From Acidobacteriaceae bacterium (lineage in GTDB: Bacteria; Acidobacteriota; Terriglobia; Terriglobales; Acidobacteriaceae): a DNA stretch of 37,610 bases. The DNA lies in assembly GCA_003138975.1 (NCBI GenBank), contig PLHQ01000206.1, forward strand, positions 1-37,610, read 5' to 3'. Under the pieces are notes generated by a model. That model saw only the letters and a program-made list of their open reading frames with translations. It did not search any database and was not told where the DNA came from. Shown here piece by piece: positions 1 to 7,272 of the stretch (positions are counted from its first letter, which is position 1; every line of letters begins with the position of its first letter). Both the position numbers and the translations under genes were made by a program.

Positions 1-1183
1 ACATCAACGAGGTTGGTTAAAGAAAGAAAAGCGCAGTCAGGGTGAAACGTGGGTGTTGTTCTTTCGTACAGTTCGGAAGTCCGACGGTAAGCGAGTCGAG
101 AACAAAATTCCAATTGGCCTTCTCAAGGACTTCTCTAGCAAAAGCTGTGCATGGGCCGAGGTCGAACGACAACATCTCCACATCAACCAGGTGGATTCCC
201 GCGGAGGTGCAACATTTGCGGATCTGGCACATCCATCCAAAAGCACACACGACAATCAGAGGTTACGAGCGAGTGCTCCGCAATCGACTGCTGCCACAAT
301 GGGGGAATCGGATCGCGCTGGGCCTCGAACCGCTGGAGGTGGAGGAATGGTTGAAAGCCTTGAAGCGCAAAGAGGGCCTTGCAAATCCAACGCTCGACAA
401 AATCCGCCGTGTTATGTCGCTGGTCTACAGACATAGCCAACGTTACGGGCTCATTCCTCGAAATCAGGAGTCGAACCCGATGCGCTTCGTCCGTTGCAAG
501 ACCACGAGCGAGTACGAAGCGATGATTCTCACCCCTGAACAAGCATACACAGTATTGCTTAACTTACAGGAGCCGGAACGTACTCTGACGTTGTTGGCCG
601 CAGGCACGGGCCTGCGTATCTCAGAGTGCCTCGGGCTGCAATGGCAAGACGTGAGTTTTGCTGAAGCCGTCATCCAGGTGCGCCGCACATGGACAGCCCA
701 AGTGGGCTGGCCGAAAAGCAAAGCCTCGAAAGGCCCGGTGCCGCTGCATCCTTTGCTAGCCGAATTCATGTTTCGCTGGAAACGTGAGACGCCCTATTCC
801 CAGCCGGGGGATTGGGTGTTTCCCTCATTCAAGCTCAAGGGCCAGCAACCGCGTGTGGCTAACATGCTGGTGGAAGATTATCTGCGGCCAGCGGCAGTGA
901 AGGTGGGCATCCTTTCATCGCACCGAGACGACGAAGGCAGACTGCTAGATGTGATCCACGGCGATTTGGCTTCCATAATCTGCGTCACAGCCTGGCATCG
1001 TTCCTGGTCCGCATTAGAACTGACCCAAAAACGGTACAGACTTTGCTTCGCCACAGTGATGTTAAGTTGACCCTGCAATGTTATACCCACAGTGTCAGCG
1101 AGGATCGCATGGCTGCGGCAGGGGCAATGCTGACTGCGATTTTCAGCCACGCCGCAGACAGAAGCGGACTGAAAGCGGACTGA
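1..1183 (+). pseudogene. tyrosine-type site-specific integrase, 5'-partial and frame-disrupted
   Basis: The coding sense enters from the left edge of the window in the frame of position 2 (GWLKKEKRSQGETW, then KSDGKRVENKIPIG), the N-terminal arm-binding region of a tyrosine recombinase. Near position 225 the sense jumps to another frame (HTTIRGYERVLRNRLLPQWG), which looks like a small deletion. That frame carries the catalytic core with GTGLRISECLGLQW (first catalytic Arg) and a following Lys region. Near position 950 an extra GT or equivalent indel shifts the sense back, giving DDPRRFGFHNLRHSLASF (HxxR box) and LLRHSDVKLTLQCYTHS with the nucleophilic Tyr, ending at the TGA at 1181-1183. All catalytic boxes can be read, but not in one frame, so I call it a pseudogene; a sequencing error could explain one shift but hardly both. 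It lies directly before the tRNA-Phe repeat at 1314, the usual place for an island integrase. Confidence 0.85.
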
Positions 1184-1526
1184 GCGAGAGGCAATTCGAG
1201 TTTAAGTCTTTAACCGTCATCGCGGCCAGGAACCGAACCCGATCTCGCCGAAAATAGCGGACTGAAGGCGGACTGGGAGGGCAAGAGGCAGTTCCGCTAA
1301 GTTCTTTGAAATGTGGTGGCCAGGGACGGAGTTGAACCGCCGACGCCAGCCTTTTCAGCTGTAGTCTCAACAACTTAAGTGACTCCAGGTGGCCGCCGAA
1401 GTCCTTGAGAAGACTTGAGAGACACGCGAATCGTGGGTTGAAATCGTGGGTTCAAAAACAGGCGCAGAAAGCCCCGCAACCAGCGGGTTCACCTCGACAT
1501 TGCTGAACAAGCTCCTCATCTTACCG
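1184..1526. other. non-coding junction between integrase and toxin-antitoxin pair
   Basis: No credible gene is visible here. Just after the integrase stop there are several copies of the short word GCGGACTGA (around 1162-1275). The stretch then holds the tRNA-Phe fragment listed separately, and after it a doubled ATCGTGGGTT word (around 1430-1451). A similar doubled GTGGGTT-type word lies next to the right-hand tRNA repeat (about 37530-37551), so the flanks of both repeats share more than the repeat itself. Confidence 0.6.
1314..1358 (-). repeat. 3' fragment of tRNA-Phe (attachment-site copy, left)
   Basis: Read on the minus strand, this is the 3' half of a tRNA-Phe. It starts with the anticodon loop CTGAAAA, then a variable region, a T arm with the loop TTCAACT closed by a five-pair stem (GGCGG/CCGTC, one wobble), the acceptor strand CCTGGCC and an encoded CCA end at 1314. 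Upstream sequence on the minus strand has only the first five acceptor bases (GGCCA) in roughly the right place. It has no proper D arm and no anticodon stem partner, and the only foldable alternative lacks U33. It is therefore not a working tRNA but the piece that a tRNA-targeting integrase leaves behind. Bases 1314-1334 are identical to 37590-37610. Confidence 0.8.
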
Positions 1527-1566
1527 TTGTCAGCTATTACCACATTTGTGGTATAGTTTTACCACA
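1527..1566 (+). promoter_or_regulatory. promoter with embedded operator for the MNT-type antitoxin gene
   Basis: A -35-like TTGTCA lies at 1527-1532 and a -10-like TATAGT at 1552-1557, 19 bases apart. Between and over them sits a perfect palindrome TACCACATTTGTGGTA (1538-1553: 7-base arms, 2-base centre), with a third half-site TACCACA at 1560-1566 touching the start codon at 1567. The first codon is only about ten bases after the -10 box and no Shine-Dalgarno sequence precedes it, so the transcript is probably leaderless. The product begins with a winged-helix domain, so autorepression at this palindrome is the simple reading (inference). Confidence 0.7.
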
Positions 1567-2145
1567 ATGCTTGACCTTCGCTCTAAGGCGCGCCAGCAAC
1601 TGCTGGCTTATTACTTCACAAACCCGACGGCCCGTCACCACTTGCGCGACTTGGCGGAGCGGCTGAGCATCGATCCGTCTAACCTGTCGAAAGAACTGGG
1701 ACGCCTGGAGCGCGACGGTCTATTTCGGTCGGAAGTGATTGGCCGCCAAAAGTATTTTCAACTGAACCGGGAGTATCCGCTTTTTGATGAAGTGCGCAAG
1801 ATCGTTGCGAAGACTATTGGCGCGGCACAGTTGATCGCACAATCCCTCAAGAGAATTGAGCGAATAGACGAGGCATACTTGTACGGTTCATTCGCAGGCA
1901 ACCAGCAGGACGTTGCCAGCGATATAGACGTGCTCGTCATTGGCGCCCCTCGCGAGGAAGTCTTAGCGCAAGCCGTGCGAACGCTTGAGCGGCAACTCGG
2001 ACGCGAAATCAACTACACCGTCCTAACGCCGAAGGAATTCGAGTCACGCCGCGCTCGGAAGGATGCGTTTTTGGAAAACGTCTGGCACAATAAGCGTATT
2101 TCGCTCATAGGTGGAGATGAAGAAGCTAAAACCGCACGCGGCTGA
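1567..2145 (+). CDS. winged-helix/nucleotidyltransferase (MNT-type antitoxin) protein
   Basis: This is a protein of 192 residues when started at the ATG at 1567. An upstream TTG in the same frame lies inside the operator and is rejected. Residues about 5-75 form a winged-helix DNA-binding domain (LRDLAERLSIDPSNLSKELG, followed by a wing around GRQKYFQL). Residues about 95-190 form a minimal nucleotidyltransferase domain with the signature YGSFAG from G107 and the metal-binding SDIDVLVIG. In characterised MNT/HEPN modules the MNT partner modifies or blocks a HEPN RNase. The next gene starts inside the last 29 bases of this one and encodes a HEPN domain, so the pair is translationally coupled. 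The N-terminal winged helix and the palindrome at its promoter suggest that it also represses its own operon. Confidence 0.8.
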   Translation: MLDLRSKARQQLLAYYFTNPTARHHLRDLAERLSIDPSNLSKELGRLERDGLFRSEVIGRQKYFQLNREYPLFDEVRKIVAKTIGAAQLIAQSLKRIERIDEAYLYGSFAGNQQDVASDIDVLVIGAPREEVLAQAVRTLERQLGREINYTVLTPKEFESRRARKDAFLENVWHNKRISLIGGDEEAKTARG

Positions 2146-2671
2146 CTGGCCGCAAATCGACCGCTTCCTCGCGAGCGCGGATAAGAAGCTGGTTTCGGCC
2201 CGCAAAATTCTCGCTTTTGACGAGGAGGCTTGCCTTCAGCAAGCCTACGAAGCAATGCTCAAATCTTCCCTTGGATTCATGTTCAGTCATGGATTCCGTG
2301 CGAGAAGTCAGCCTGGGCACCACATCGCCATCATCGATTTTGTGCGTTCGCGCATCGACAAGAAAAATGCTGGTCTGCTGCTTGTTTTTGATCGTCTACG
2401 CCGGAAGCGCAATATGGCCCTTTATGATGACACCGGATTTGTCTCTCGTCATGACGCAGAGAAACCGGCAATATCGTCGAGGTTCACGTATTGGCTGCTG
2501 GAGGAATCGTACAACCCGCGATTCCCATATTTCTGGATGAGGACGGAAGCCGGCTTCATTTCGCCTTGCCTATGCTGCTGTGCACACAAAGCAAAATATA
2601 TATTGACACAACTGCCACAAAATAGTATAGCTTGGTTAATGCTGCAGTGCAGCAATTTTAGGAGGTCTACC
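2117..2671 (+). CDS. HEPN-domain toxin-like protein, C-terminus lost
   Basis: The start is taken as the ATG at 2117 (AGG at 2109, five bases before); a GTG at 2111 is possible. Residues about 1-115 are a four-helix HEPN domain ending in FDRLRRKRNMALYDD, the region where HEPN RNases carry their basic, RNA-contacting motif; the classical R-x4-6-H spacing is not clean here. After FVSRHDAE the usual last helix is not found. The frame carries on as Cys- and aromatic-rich sequence of no recognisable family, and no stop occurs before the phasin start at 2672, so the frame stays open to 3583. I read this as a toxin whose 3' end was replaced at about 2460 during a rearrangement; the end coordinate given is simply the start of the next gene. 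A true HEPN-phasin fusion is unlikely because 2672 has its own promoter and ribosome site. Confidence 0.5.
2603..2666 (+). promoter_or_regulatory. sigma-70-type promoter and ribosome site for the phasin gene
   Basis: A perfect -35 TTGACA lies at 2603-2608, followed 17 bases later by a -10-like TATAGC at 2626-2631. A strong Shine-Dalgarno AGGAGG lies at about 2660-2665, seven bases before the ATG at 2672. These signals decide the phasin start and argue against translation as part of the upstream open frame. The stretch is AT-rich compared with its surroundings. Confidence 0.7.
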
Positions 2672-3583
2672 ATGCCAACAACCGCAATTTCAAGAACTCA
2701 TTCCCCGGAGTCGTCTTTTGTTAATCTTCTTTCGGGTTGGGCACAGCAAGGGGTGCAGAGCTTCTTTGCCACGCAACGGATCCTCATGGACCTGGCGACG
2801 CGGCAGAAGGCAAGCTTGACGCACTCTGTGCGGCAACAAGTGTCCGACCCCAATCATTCCCCGACCGCCATTCTGAGTGAAGCGACTGCCGAGAGTGTGA
2901 AGAACTTCATTGAAGGGCAAAGGGTCCTTCTTGAACTGGGACAAAAACAGAACGAAATCCTGATGACCGGTGTCAAGGAACGTGTAGGAGACTGGCCCCC
3001 GGCGCAGACTATTACCGACCTGCTCCAGCGCAGCGTGGAGACTTTCGTCCACATGCAGCAGGAGTTCCTGAAGATTGCCGACAAGCAAACTCATACCTGG
3101 GTAGAGGCAGCCAAGGCCGGGAAACCGTACCAGAGCAAGCAACTGGTGGAAACGGCCCGCGAGGCGATGGACAACTTTGTCAAAGCCCAGAAGCACTTCA
3201 TGGACGTCATCGCCGAGGAGACAGCCAAGGCCACCGGCGCCAAGCACACCAATGGCGTGAGGAAAACCAAGAAGACCGAGTTGTCGCAGCTGGCGCGCCA
3301 CGCCACGGAGTCGTTCATCGATGCGCAAAGGAAGCTGGTTGATGTCGCCGGGCGACAGATGAACGCCAACGTGAAAACCGCCGGCAAGACTCTGGAACTC
3401 TTGCGGCCATTTCCCTTCTTGCCGTTGGGAGAGTTGACGCGGGAAGGAGTGAAAAGCTACGTCGACGCCCAAAAGGAGTTGATGAACGTCATGGTAAAAC
3501 CGGGTGCTGAGCACAAACACGCGCACAAGGTCGTACATCGCGCGAAGCGGTCGCCAAAGAAGCACGCGGCGGCGGTCGCCTAA
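2672..3583 (+). CDS. phasin-like granule-coating protein with six repeats and a basic tail
   Basis: A protein of 303 residues made of about six imperfect amphipathic helical repeats of the pattern (E/R)(S/A)(V/M)xxFxxAQKxLMDVAxKQ. Examples are GVQSFFATQRILMDLATRQ near residue 28, TESFIDAQRKLVDVAGRQ near residue 212 and GVKSYVDAQKELMNVM near 258. This is the periodicity of phasins, which coat polyhydroxyalkanoate or neutral-lipid inclusions. The last 25 residues are rich in Lys, Arg, His and Ala, recalling the DNA-binding tails of some phasins. No PHA synthase is visible in the window, but a wax ester/DGAT enzyme is, so a wax or triacylglycerol droplet coat is the likely role (inference). It has its own strong promoter and ribosome site and precedes the acyl-CoA ligase. 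A generic coiled-coil protein cannot be excluded. Confidence 0.75.
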   Translation: MPTTAISRTHSPESSFVNLLSGWAQQGVQSFFATQRILMDLATRQKASLTHSVRQQVSDPNHSPTAILSEATAESVKNFIEGQRVLLELGQKQNEILMTGVKERVGDWPPAQTITDLLQRSVETFVHMQQEFLKIADKQTHTWVEAAKAGKPYQSKQLVETAREAMDNFVKAQKHFMDVIAEETAKATGAKHTNGVRKTKKTELSQLARHATESFIDAQRKLVDVAGRQMNANVKTAGKTLELLRPFPFLPLGELTREGVKSYVDAQKELMNVMVKPGAEHKHAHKVVHRAKRSPKKHAAAVA

Positions 3584-3928
3584 CGGCGGAGCGACGCATA
3601 GAGCTTTCATCTTGAGCCGAGCATGACCCGCGCGAAGTGCGGGCCATGCGAAGTCGGGGGACCCCCGCACGGACCAGTGCGCAAGGCCGCCTGGGTGTTC
3701 TTTTCGCACAGCCTGCTTCGCGCGTGTGAAACAGCACGAGAGAATTCCTGCGAGGCAAGTGTAGAGGTACGCGCCCCCGGGGGTCCTTCGCCTCCGCGAC
3801 CACTTCGCGTCGCGAAGTGGTTCCTACACTCAGGATGGAAGGTCAACTCAATTGACAACCCCGGCTGAGTATCGCGCGCTGGCGCCAGCTCTTGCCAGCG
3901 GATACTGGTCATCCATCGCGAGGCGGCC
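3584..3928. other. intergenic region with palindromes
   Basis: No gene is visible. The 345 bases are very GC-rich and full of short inverted repeats: CCCGC...GCGGG near 3629-3645, CGGGGGACCCCCG near 3656-3668, and the nested structure listed separately at 3758-3830. No oligo-T tract follows any of them, so I do not call a classical terminator. A TTGACA at about 3853 has no partner -10 at a proper distance. Confidence 0.6.
3758..3830. repeat. nested palindromic element
   Basis: Outer arms AGTGTAG (3758-3764) and CTACACT (3824-3830) enclose two perfect palindromes: CCCCCGGGGG (3774-3783) and an 11-base-arm hairpin ACCACTTCGCG/CGCGAAGTGGT (3799-3821, one-base centre). The layout, an outer stem holding inner hairpins, is shared with the larger element at 37079-37206. 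It could be an extragenic palindrome of the REP type or an RNA fold after the phasin gene. Confidence 0.6.
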
Positions 3929-5542
3929 ATGAAAATCCCACTAACTCCCGTTCGTTTCCTGCGCTATGCCCATGAACAATTTCCGAACAAGGTCGGAGTG
4001 GTGTGCGGCGAGCAGCGATTCACGTATGCGCAATTCGCCGAGCGCGCAACTCGGCTGGCAGGCGCCCTCATCGCCGCGGGGGCAAAGCCTGGCGATCGCA
4101 TCGCCTTTCTCAGCACGAACTGTCATCGTCTGCTGGAGGCCTATTACGGCGTCCTGGAAGCCGGCTGCGTGTTGGTGCCCTTAAACATTCGCCTGGGCCC
4201 ACAGGAACTTGCTTTCGTTTTGAATGATGCGCAGGCAAGATTCCTGTTTGTCGAACCGGTCTTCTTACCGCTGCTGGAAGCGATTCGGACGACCGTCACT
4301 TCGATCGAAACCTCTTTCCTTTTGGATGGCCAACCGCAAGCGAGCTGGCTGGCGCCCAGGAACTACGACGAGGTTCTGGCTGTCTCTCCTCCGTTCGAGT
4401 GTGACTTCACGCAAATTGACGAGGACTCGCTGGCCGAACTCTTCTACACCAGCGGCAGCAGCGACCGCCCGAAAGGTGTGATGCTCACTCATCGCAACGT
4501 GTATTTGCACGCTTTGTCGGTGATCGCCGCCGGACAGACCTCCACGAGCACGATTGGAGACATGTCATGCAAATCCGTGTTGCTGCACAGCATTCCGCTT
4601 TTTCACGCGAACGGTTGGGGCACGGCCCACAGCATCACGGTGGTCGGCGGCACGCATGTAATGATTCACCACTTCAATCCGGTGGAGGTGTTCCACCTGA
4701 TCGAGCGGGAGCGCGTAACCACCTGTGCCATGGTGCCCACTATGGTGACAGCTTTGGTGAATTCTTCCGCGCGACCAAAATACGACTTGACCAGCCTGCA
4801 GGTCATCATCATTGGCGGAGCTGCTTCCTCTCCCACTCTGGTGAAAGAAGTCGAGGAGAAGCTGGGTTGCACCTGCATCTCTGGCTACGGCCTGACCGAG
4901 ACTTGTCCCACGCTCGCCAAATCGCCAATGAAATTGGACCTCCCCTCACAAGGAGAACAACGCTATGCCCGCCAGGCGATGACCGGCTTTGCCATTCCCG
5001 GCGTGGAACTTCGAGTGCTCAGTCCCAACGGGACGGAGGTACCGCACGACGGCACCGTAATGGGCGAAATCGTCGCGAGAGGCGACGGCGTCATGGAAGG
5101 CTACTGGCGCCAGCCGGAGGCCACGGCGACCGCAATGGAAGGTGGCTGGTTTCACACCGGCGATGTCGCCATTGTGGATCGGTACAACTACGTTCAAATT
5201 GTCGACCGCAAGAAAGAAATCATCGTGAGCGGGGGCGAGAACATATCTTCCCTGGAAGTGGAAAAGGTCCTCAGTGCTCACCCGGACGTGTACGAGGCAG
5301 TCGTGATTGCCGTTCCTCACGAGAAGTGGGGCGAGGTACCGAAAGCGCTCGTGACCTTGAAGCCCGGATCACAAGCCAGGGAGGACGACATCTTGGAGTT
5401 CTGCCGCTCCCGGCTGGGGCATTACAAGTGTCCGCGCTCGATCGAGTTTGTCGAAAGCTTGCCCAAAAGTGGAACGGGCAAGGTTTTGAAACGAGAGCTG
5501 CGGCAAAAATATGCGGTTGCTCAGAAGAATGCAGTTCCCTAA
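3929..5542 (+). CDS. acyl-CoA synthetase (AMP-forming fatty-acid CoA ligase family)
   Basis: A 537-residue ANL-superfamily enzyme that would activate a carboxylic acid with ATP through an acyl-AMP and transfer it to CoA. The P-loop-like motif FYTSGSSDRPKGVMLTHRN lies near residue 173 and GYGLTETCP near 318. GWFHTGDVAIVD and the hinge DRKKEIIVSGGENISSLEVE lie near 408-435, and the catalytic-Lys end SGTGKVLKRELR near 522. Length and order are full and normal for the family. The motif set fits medium- to long-chain fatty acid ligases, but substrate cannot be read from sequence. The ATG at 3929 follows a weak GAGG at 3918. The gene sits between the phasin and an acyl-CoA dehydrogenase remnant, in keeping with recycling of free fatty acids into the acyl-CoA pool that feeds the wax synthase (inference). 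Confidence 0.9.
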   Translation: MKIPLTPVRFLRYAHEQFPNKVGVVCGEQRFTYAQFAERATRLAGALIAAGAKPGDRIAFLSTNCHRLLEAYYGVLEAGCVLVPLNIRLGPQELAFVLNDAQARFLFVEPVFLPLLEAIRTTVTSIETSFLLDGQPQASWLAPRNYDEVLAVSPPFECDFTQIDEDSLAELFYTSGSSDRPKGVMLTHRNVYLHALSVIAAGQTSTSTIGDMSCKSVLLHSIPLFHANGWGTAHSITVVGGTHVMIHHFNPVEVFHLIERERVTTCAMVPTMVTALVNSSARPKYDLTSLQVIIIGGAASSPTLVKEVEEKLGCTCISGYGLTETCPTLAKSPMKLDLPSQGEQRYARQAMTGFAIPGVELRVLSPNGTEVPHDGTVMGEIVARGDGVMEGYWRQPEATATAMEGGWFHTGDVAIVDRYNYVQIVDRKKEIIVSGGENISSLEVEKVLSAHPDVYEAVVIAVPHEKWGEVPKALVTLKPGSQAREDDILEFCRSRLGHYKCPRSIEFVESLPKSGTGKVLKRELRQKYAVAQKNAVP

Positions 5543-5607
5543 CGGTGCTGGCTCGAAATCATTCGATAAACAAACCGTCGTTCAACGAGATTCAATCGAG
5601 GTGAAAT

Positions 5608-6674
5608 ATGGCTACGCTTACCGCAACAAGTCCTACCAAGCGGCAAGGGCCATCACATCGCCTTCAATGTTCTGAACGTGGGCCGCTTCAAACTGGGTGC
5701 GGGAAGCGTGGGCTGGGTCCGCAACTGTATCGGCAGTGCTATCGCCTACGCGAAGCAGCGCAAAGCTTCGGGAAGGTGATTGCCGATTTCGGGTTGATTC
5801 GCGAGAAGCTGGTCCAGCATGGCCGCGGGCATTTTCACCGGCGAAGCCATGGCCTATCGCACGGTCGGCATGATGGACGCGTCCATCGAGCAACTGGGCG
5901 ATACCCACTGCGACATGGCCGAGGTCCGCAAGGTGATCGACGAGTACGCCGTCGAGTGTTCGATCCTCAAGGTATGGGGGTCGGAGTTCATCAATTATGT
6001 GGTGGATGAAATGATGCAAATCTACGGCGGATACAGGTTCGTAGAGGAGTACCCCGCCAAACGCGCCTACCGCGATGCCCGGAGCAATCGGATTTTCGAA
6101 GGCACGAACGAAATCAACCGCCTCCTCATTACTGGTTTCTGCGGAAACGGGCGATGTCCGGGCAGCTTCCCTTGATGGCAGCCATCAAGAAGCTGATGGA
6201 CGAAGTGCTCTCCGGCACGAGCGACGACGTCGCGGAAGGGCCCTTGGCCGAGGAGCGAAAACTGATTGCGACGGCTAAGAAAATTACCTTGTTCGCAGCC
6301 GGATTTGCCACACCAGAAGTACATGCAGGCGATCCAGGACCAGCAGGAGATCCTAGGAGCGATCGCCAACATGACCATTGAAACCTATGCCAGGGAGTCA
6401 GCTGTGCTGCATGCCCAGAAACTGGCCACGCGGAATGGCGAGGCGGGCGCAGCCAATGCCATCGCCATAATTCGCGTTTATATGGCGGGCGCGCTCGAGA
6501 GAATCGAAAGCGCCGCAAGAATGGTCGTTGTGGCCGCCAGCGAAAGCGACATGCTGCGTTCGCAGATGGCCATCTTGCGCCGCTTGTGTAGGTACGAAGT
6601 GTTCAATGTTGTGGCCCTACGGCAGGCGAATCGCACAGAGAATCATCGAAACCGGCATATACACGGTGGCATAG
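5608..6674 (+). pseudogene. acyl-CoA dehydrogenase remnant (internal deletion, several frameshifts)
   Basis: The gene still has a ribosome site (GAGGTG before the ATG at 5608) and ten N-terminal residues. It then jumps to the middle of an acyl-CoA dehydrogenase (GHHIAFNVLNVGRFKLGAGS), as if some 250 residues were deleted. Sense then moves between frames at about 5762, 5815, 6170, 6300 and 6625: [55 protein letters not shown] with the catalytic region [29 protein letters not shown]; and finally RIIETGIYTVA before TAG at 6672-6674. The family is the roughly 600-residue type with an extra C-terminal domain. The gene is dead; an intact acyl-CoA dehydrogenase of a different subtype is at 16406-18085. 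Confidence 0.88.
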
Positions 6675-6805
6675 CATCGCTACGGGGAACGGAGTTCGCT
6701 GACTCCCGTTGTGTGAGTGCCCCCTTCTCGACTTCGCCCGAAATGACCGGTGCCGCGACCCCCTGATTCGTCATAGGGCGGAGCGACCGGCGTCCCGCAC
6801 GTCCC

Positions 6806-6826
6806 GCCGGGTGTATACGCCCGGGC
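6806..6826. repeat. GC-rich palindrome with GTATAC centre
   Basis: CCGGG (6807-6811) pairs with CCCGG (6820-6824), and the centre TGTATACG continues the pairing with one wobble. It could act as a transcription stop for the dead gene upstream or as a protein site. No T-run follows. Confidence 0.5.
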
Positions 6827-6895
6827 TCTCCACCGGCAAGATTGGCACTGAGCCGCTCAACGCAATCCATCCGCACGAACGTTGCCCCTTTCTCA

Positions 6896-6935
6896 CGTCA
6901 CAAGGCGGTGTGACGAAACTCACGGACTCGTCACA
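6896..6935. promoter_or_regulatory. inverted CGTCACA/TGTGACG sites
   Basis: CGTCACA (6896-6902), six bases, then TGTGACG (6909-6915) form a perfect inverted pair; a third copy of CGTCACA is at 6929-6935. The half-site shares TCACA/TGTGA with the CRP/FNR-type palindrome at 7170-7185, but with the arms in the everted order. Confidence 0.5.
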
Positions 6936-6982
6936 GCGCTCAGTGATGTAATGTGCTTTAGTACCCCCGGTCATAGACCGTT

Positions 6983-7134
6983 AGGAGCCGATGGATTTAC
7001 GCAAGTAGTCGACGTCAAGTGCTGATTACGGCCGAAGGCTCCTGGATTCTCCCCACGGTCGAGAGCTGGGAACATAAGAGACAGCGCGCTCCTTTTGCGA
7101 CGGAGAGTAGCAAGGGCTGTGAGCAATCTTGCTC
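6983..7134 (+). ncRNA. candidate structured leader RNA
   Basis: Several nested pairings fall in series. AGGAGCC (6983-6989) pairs with GGCTCCT (7037-7043), enclosing GTAGTC/GATTAC (7005-7010 with 7024-7029). Next comes GAG-A-GCTG...CAGC-GCG-CTC in the repeated element at 7057-7093, and then GAGCA/TGCTC (7121-7134) with a four-base loop. I do not recognise a riboswitch class. The call rests only on base pairing and on the recurrence of part of it at 7701-7741. Confidence 0.35.
7057..7093 (+). repeat. regulatory direct repeat, copy A
   Basis: Shares the word GAGAGCTGGGAACATAA (from 7061) and, after a short gap, AGCGCGCTC with copy B at 7701-7741 (AGCGTGCTC there). The copies are about 645 bases apart. 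Copy A lies upstream of the small gene at 7273 and copy B immediately upstream of adhE. Both can form GAG-A-GCT...AGC-GNG-CTC, so the changed base falls in an internal loop. Confidence 0.65.
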
Positions 7135-7141
7135 AGACGAA

Positions 7142-7157
7142 TGGCACGTGGAGTGCT
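7142..7157 (+). promoter_or_regulatory. sigma-54-like promoter
   Basis: TGGCACG (7142-7148), four bases, then GTGCT (7153-7157) differs from the sigma-54 pattern TGGCACG-N4-TTGCW at one position in the -12 element. It is about 115 bases before the ATG at 7273. One match in 600 bases could be chance, and no activator gene of the NtrC type is in the window. Confidence 0.35.
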
Positions 7158-7169
7158 AACGTTCCCAGT

Positions 7170-7185
7170 TGTGACCAAGCTCACA
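7170..7185. promoter_or_regulatory. CRP/FNR-family binding site (perfect palindrome)
   Basis: TTGTGA-CCAAGC-TCACAA at 7169-7186 is an exact TGTGA-N6-TCACA, the consensus of CRP-type regulators. It starts 13 bases after the sigma-54-like -12 element and about 87 bases before the next start codon. Two partial TGTGA words follow (GTGTGACG at 7191-7198). A cAMP- or redox-sensing regulator of this family is therefore a plausible controller; the regulator itself is not in the window. Confidence 0.6.
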
Positions 7186-7272
7186 ACGAAGTGTGACGTG
7201 TGTCTACACCTCAGCCCCAGCGCGAGTAGTGAACTTATCACGGATCCGAAACAGCAACAGCGAGGAAAACCG

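Larger units (their letters stand above)
6675..7272. promoter_or_regulatory. long regulatory intergenic region before the small Gly-rich gene
   Basis: About 600 bases with no credible gene but many ordered signals, listed one by one below: a GC palindrome (6806-6826), inverted CGTCACA sites (6896-6935), a foldable leader (6983-7134), a sigma-54-like promoter (7142-7157) and a perfect CRP-type palindrome (7170-7185). The size and density are unusual for this compact cluster, whose other gaps are mostly 3-100 bases. It is the most probable control point for the downstream lipid genes (inference). Confidence 0.6.

Noticed and set aside
1314-1395. A complete tRNA on the minus strand
   Set aside because: The T arm, acceptor and CCA are good, but the D arm and anticodon stem do not form and the only alternative loop lacks U33, so this is a 3' fragment.
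2690-3709. A 339-residue minus-strand reading frame opposite the phasin gene
   Set aside because: It is the antisense shadow of a repetitive, codon-biased gene, with no ribosome site and no family likeness.
6983-7093. A known riboswitch (c-di-GMP, THF, cobalamin)
   Set aside because: The conserved cores that I know for these classes are not present; only generic pairing can be supported.
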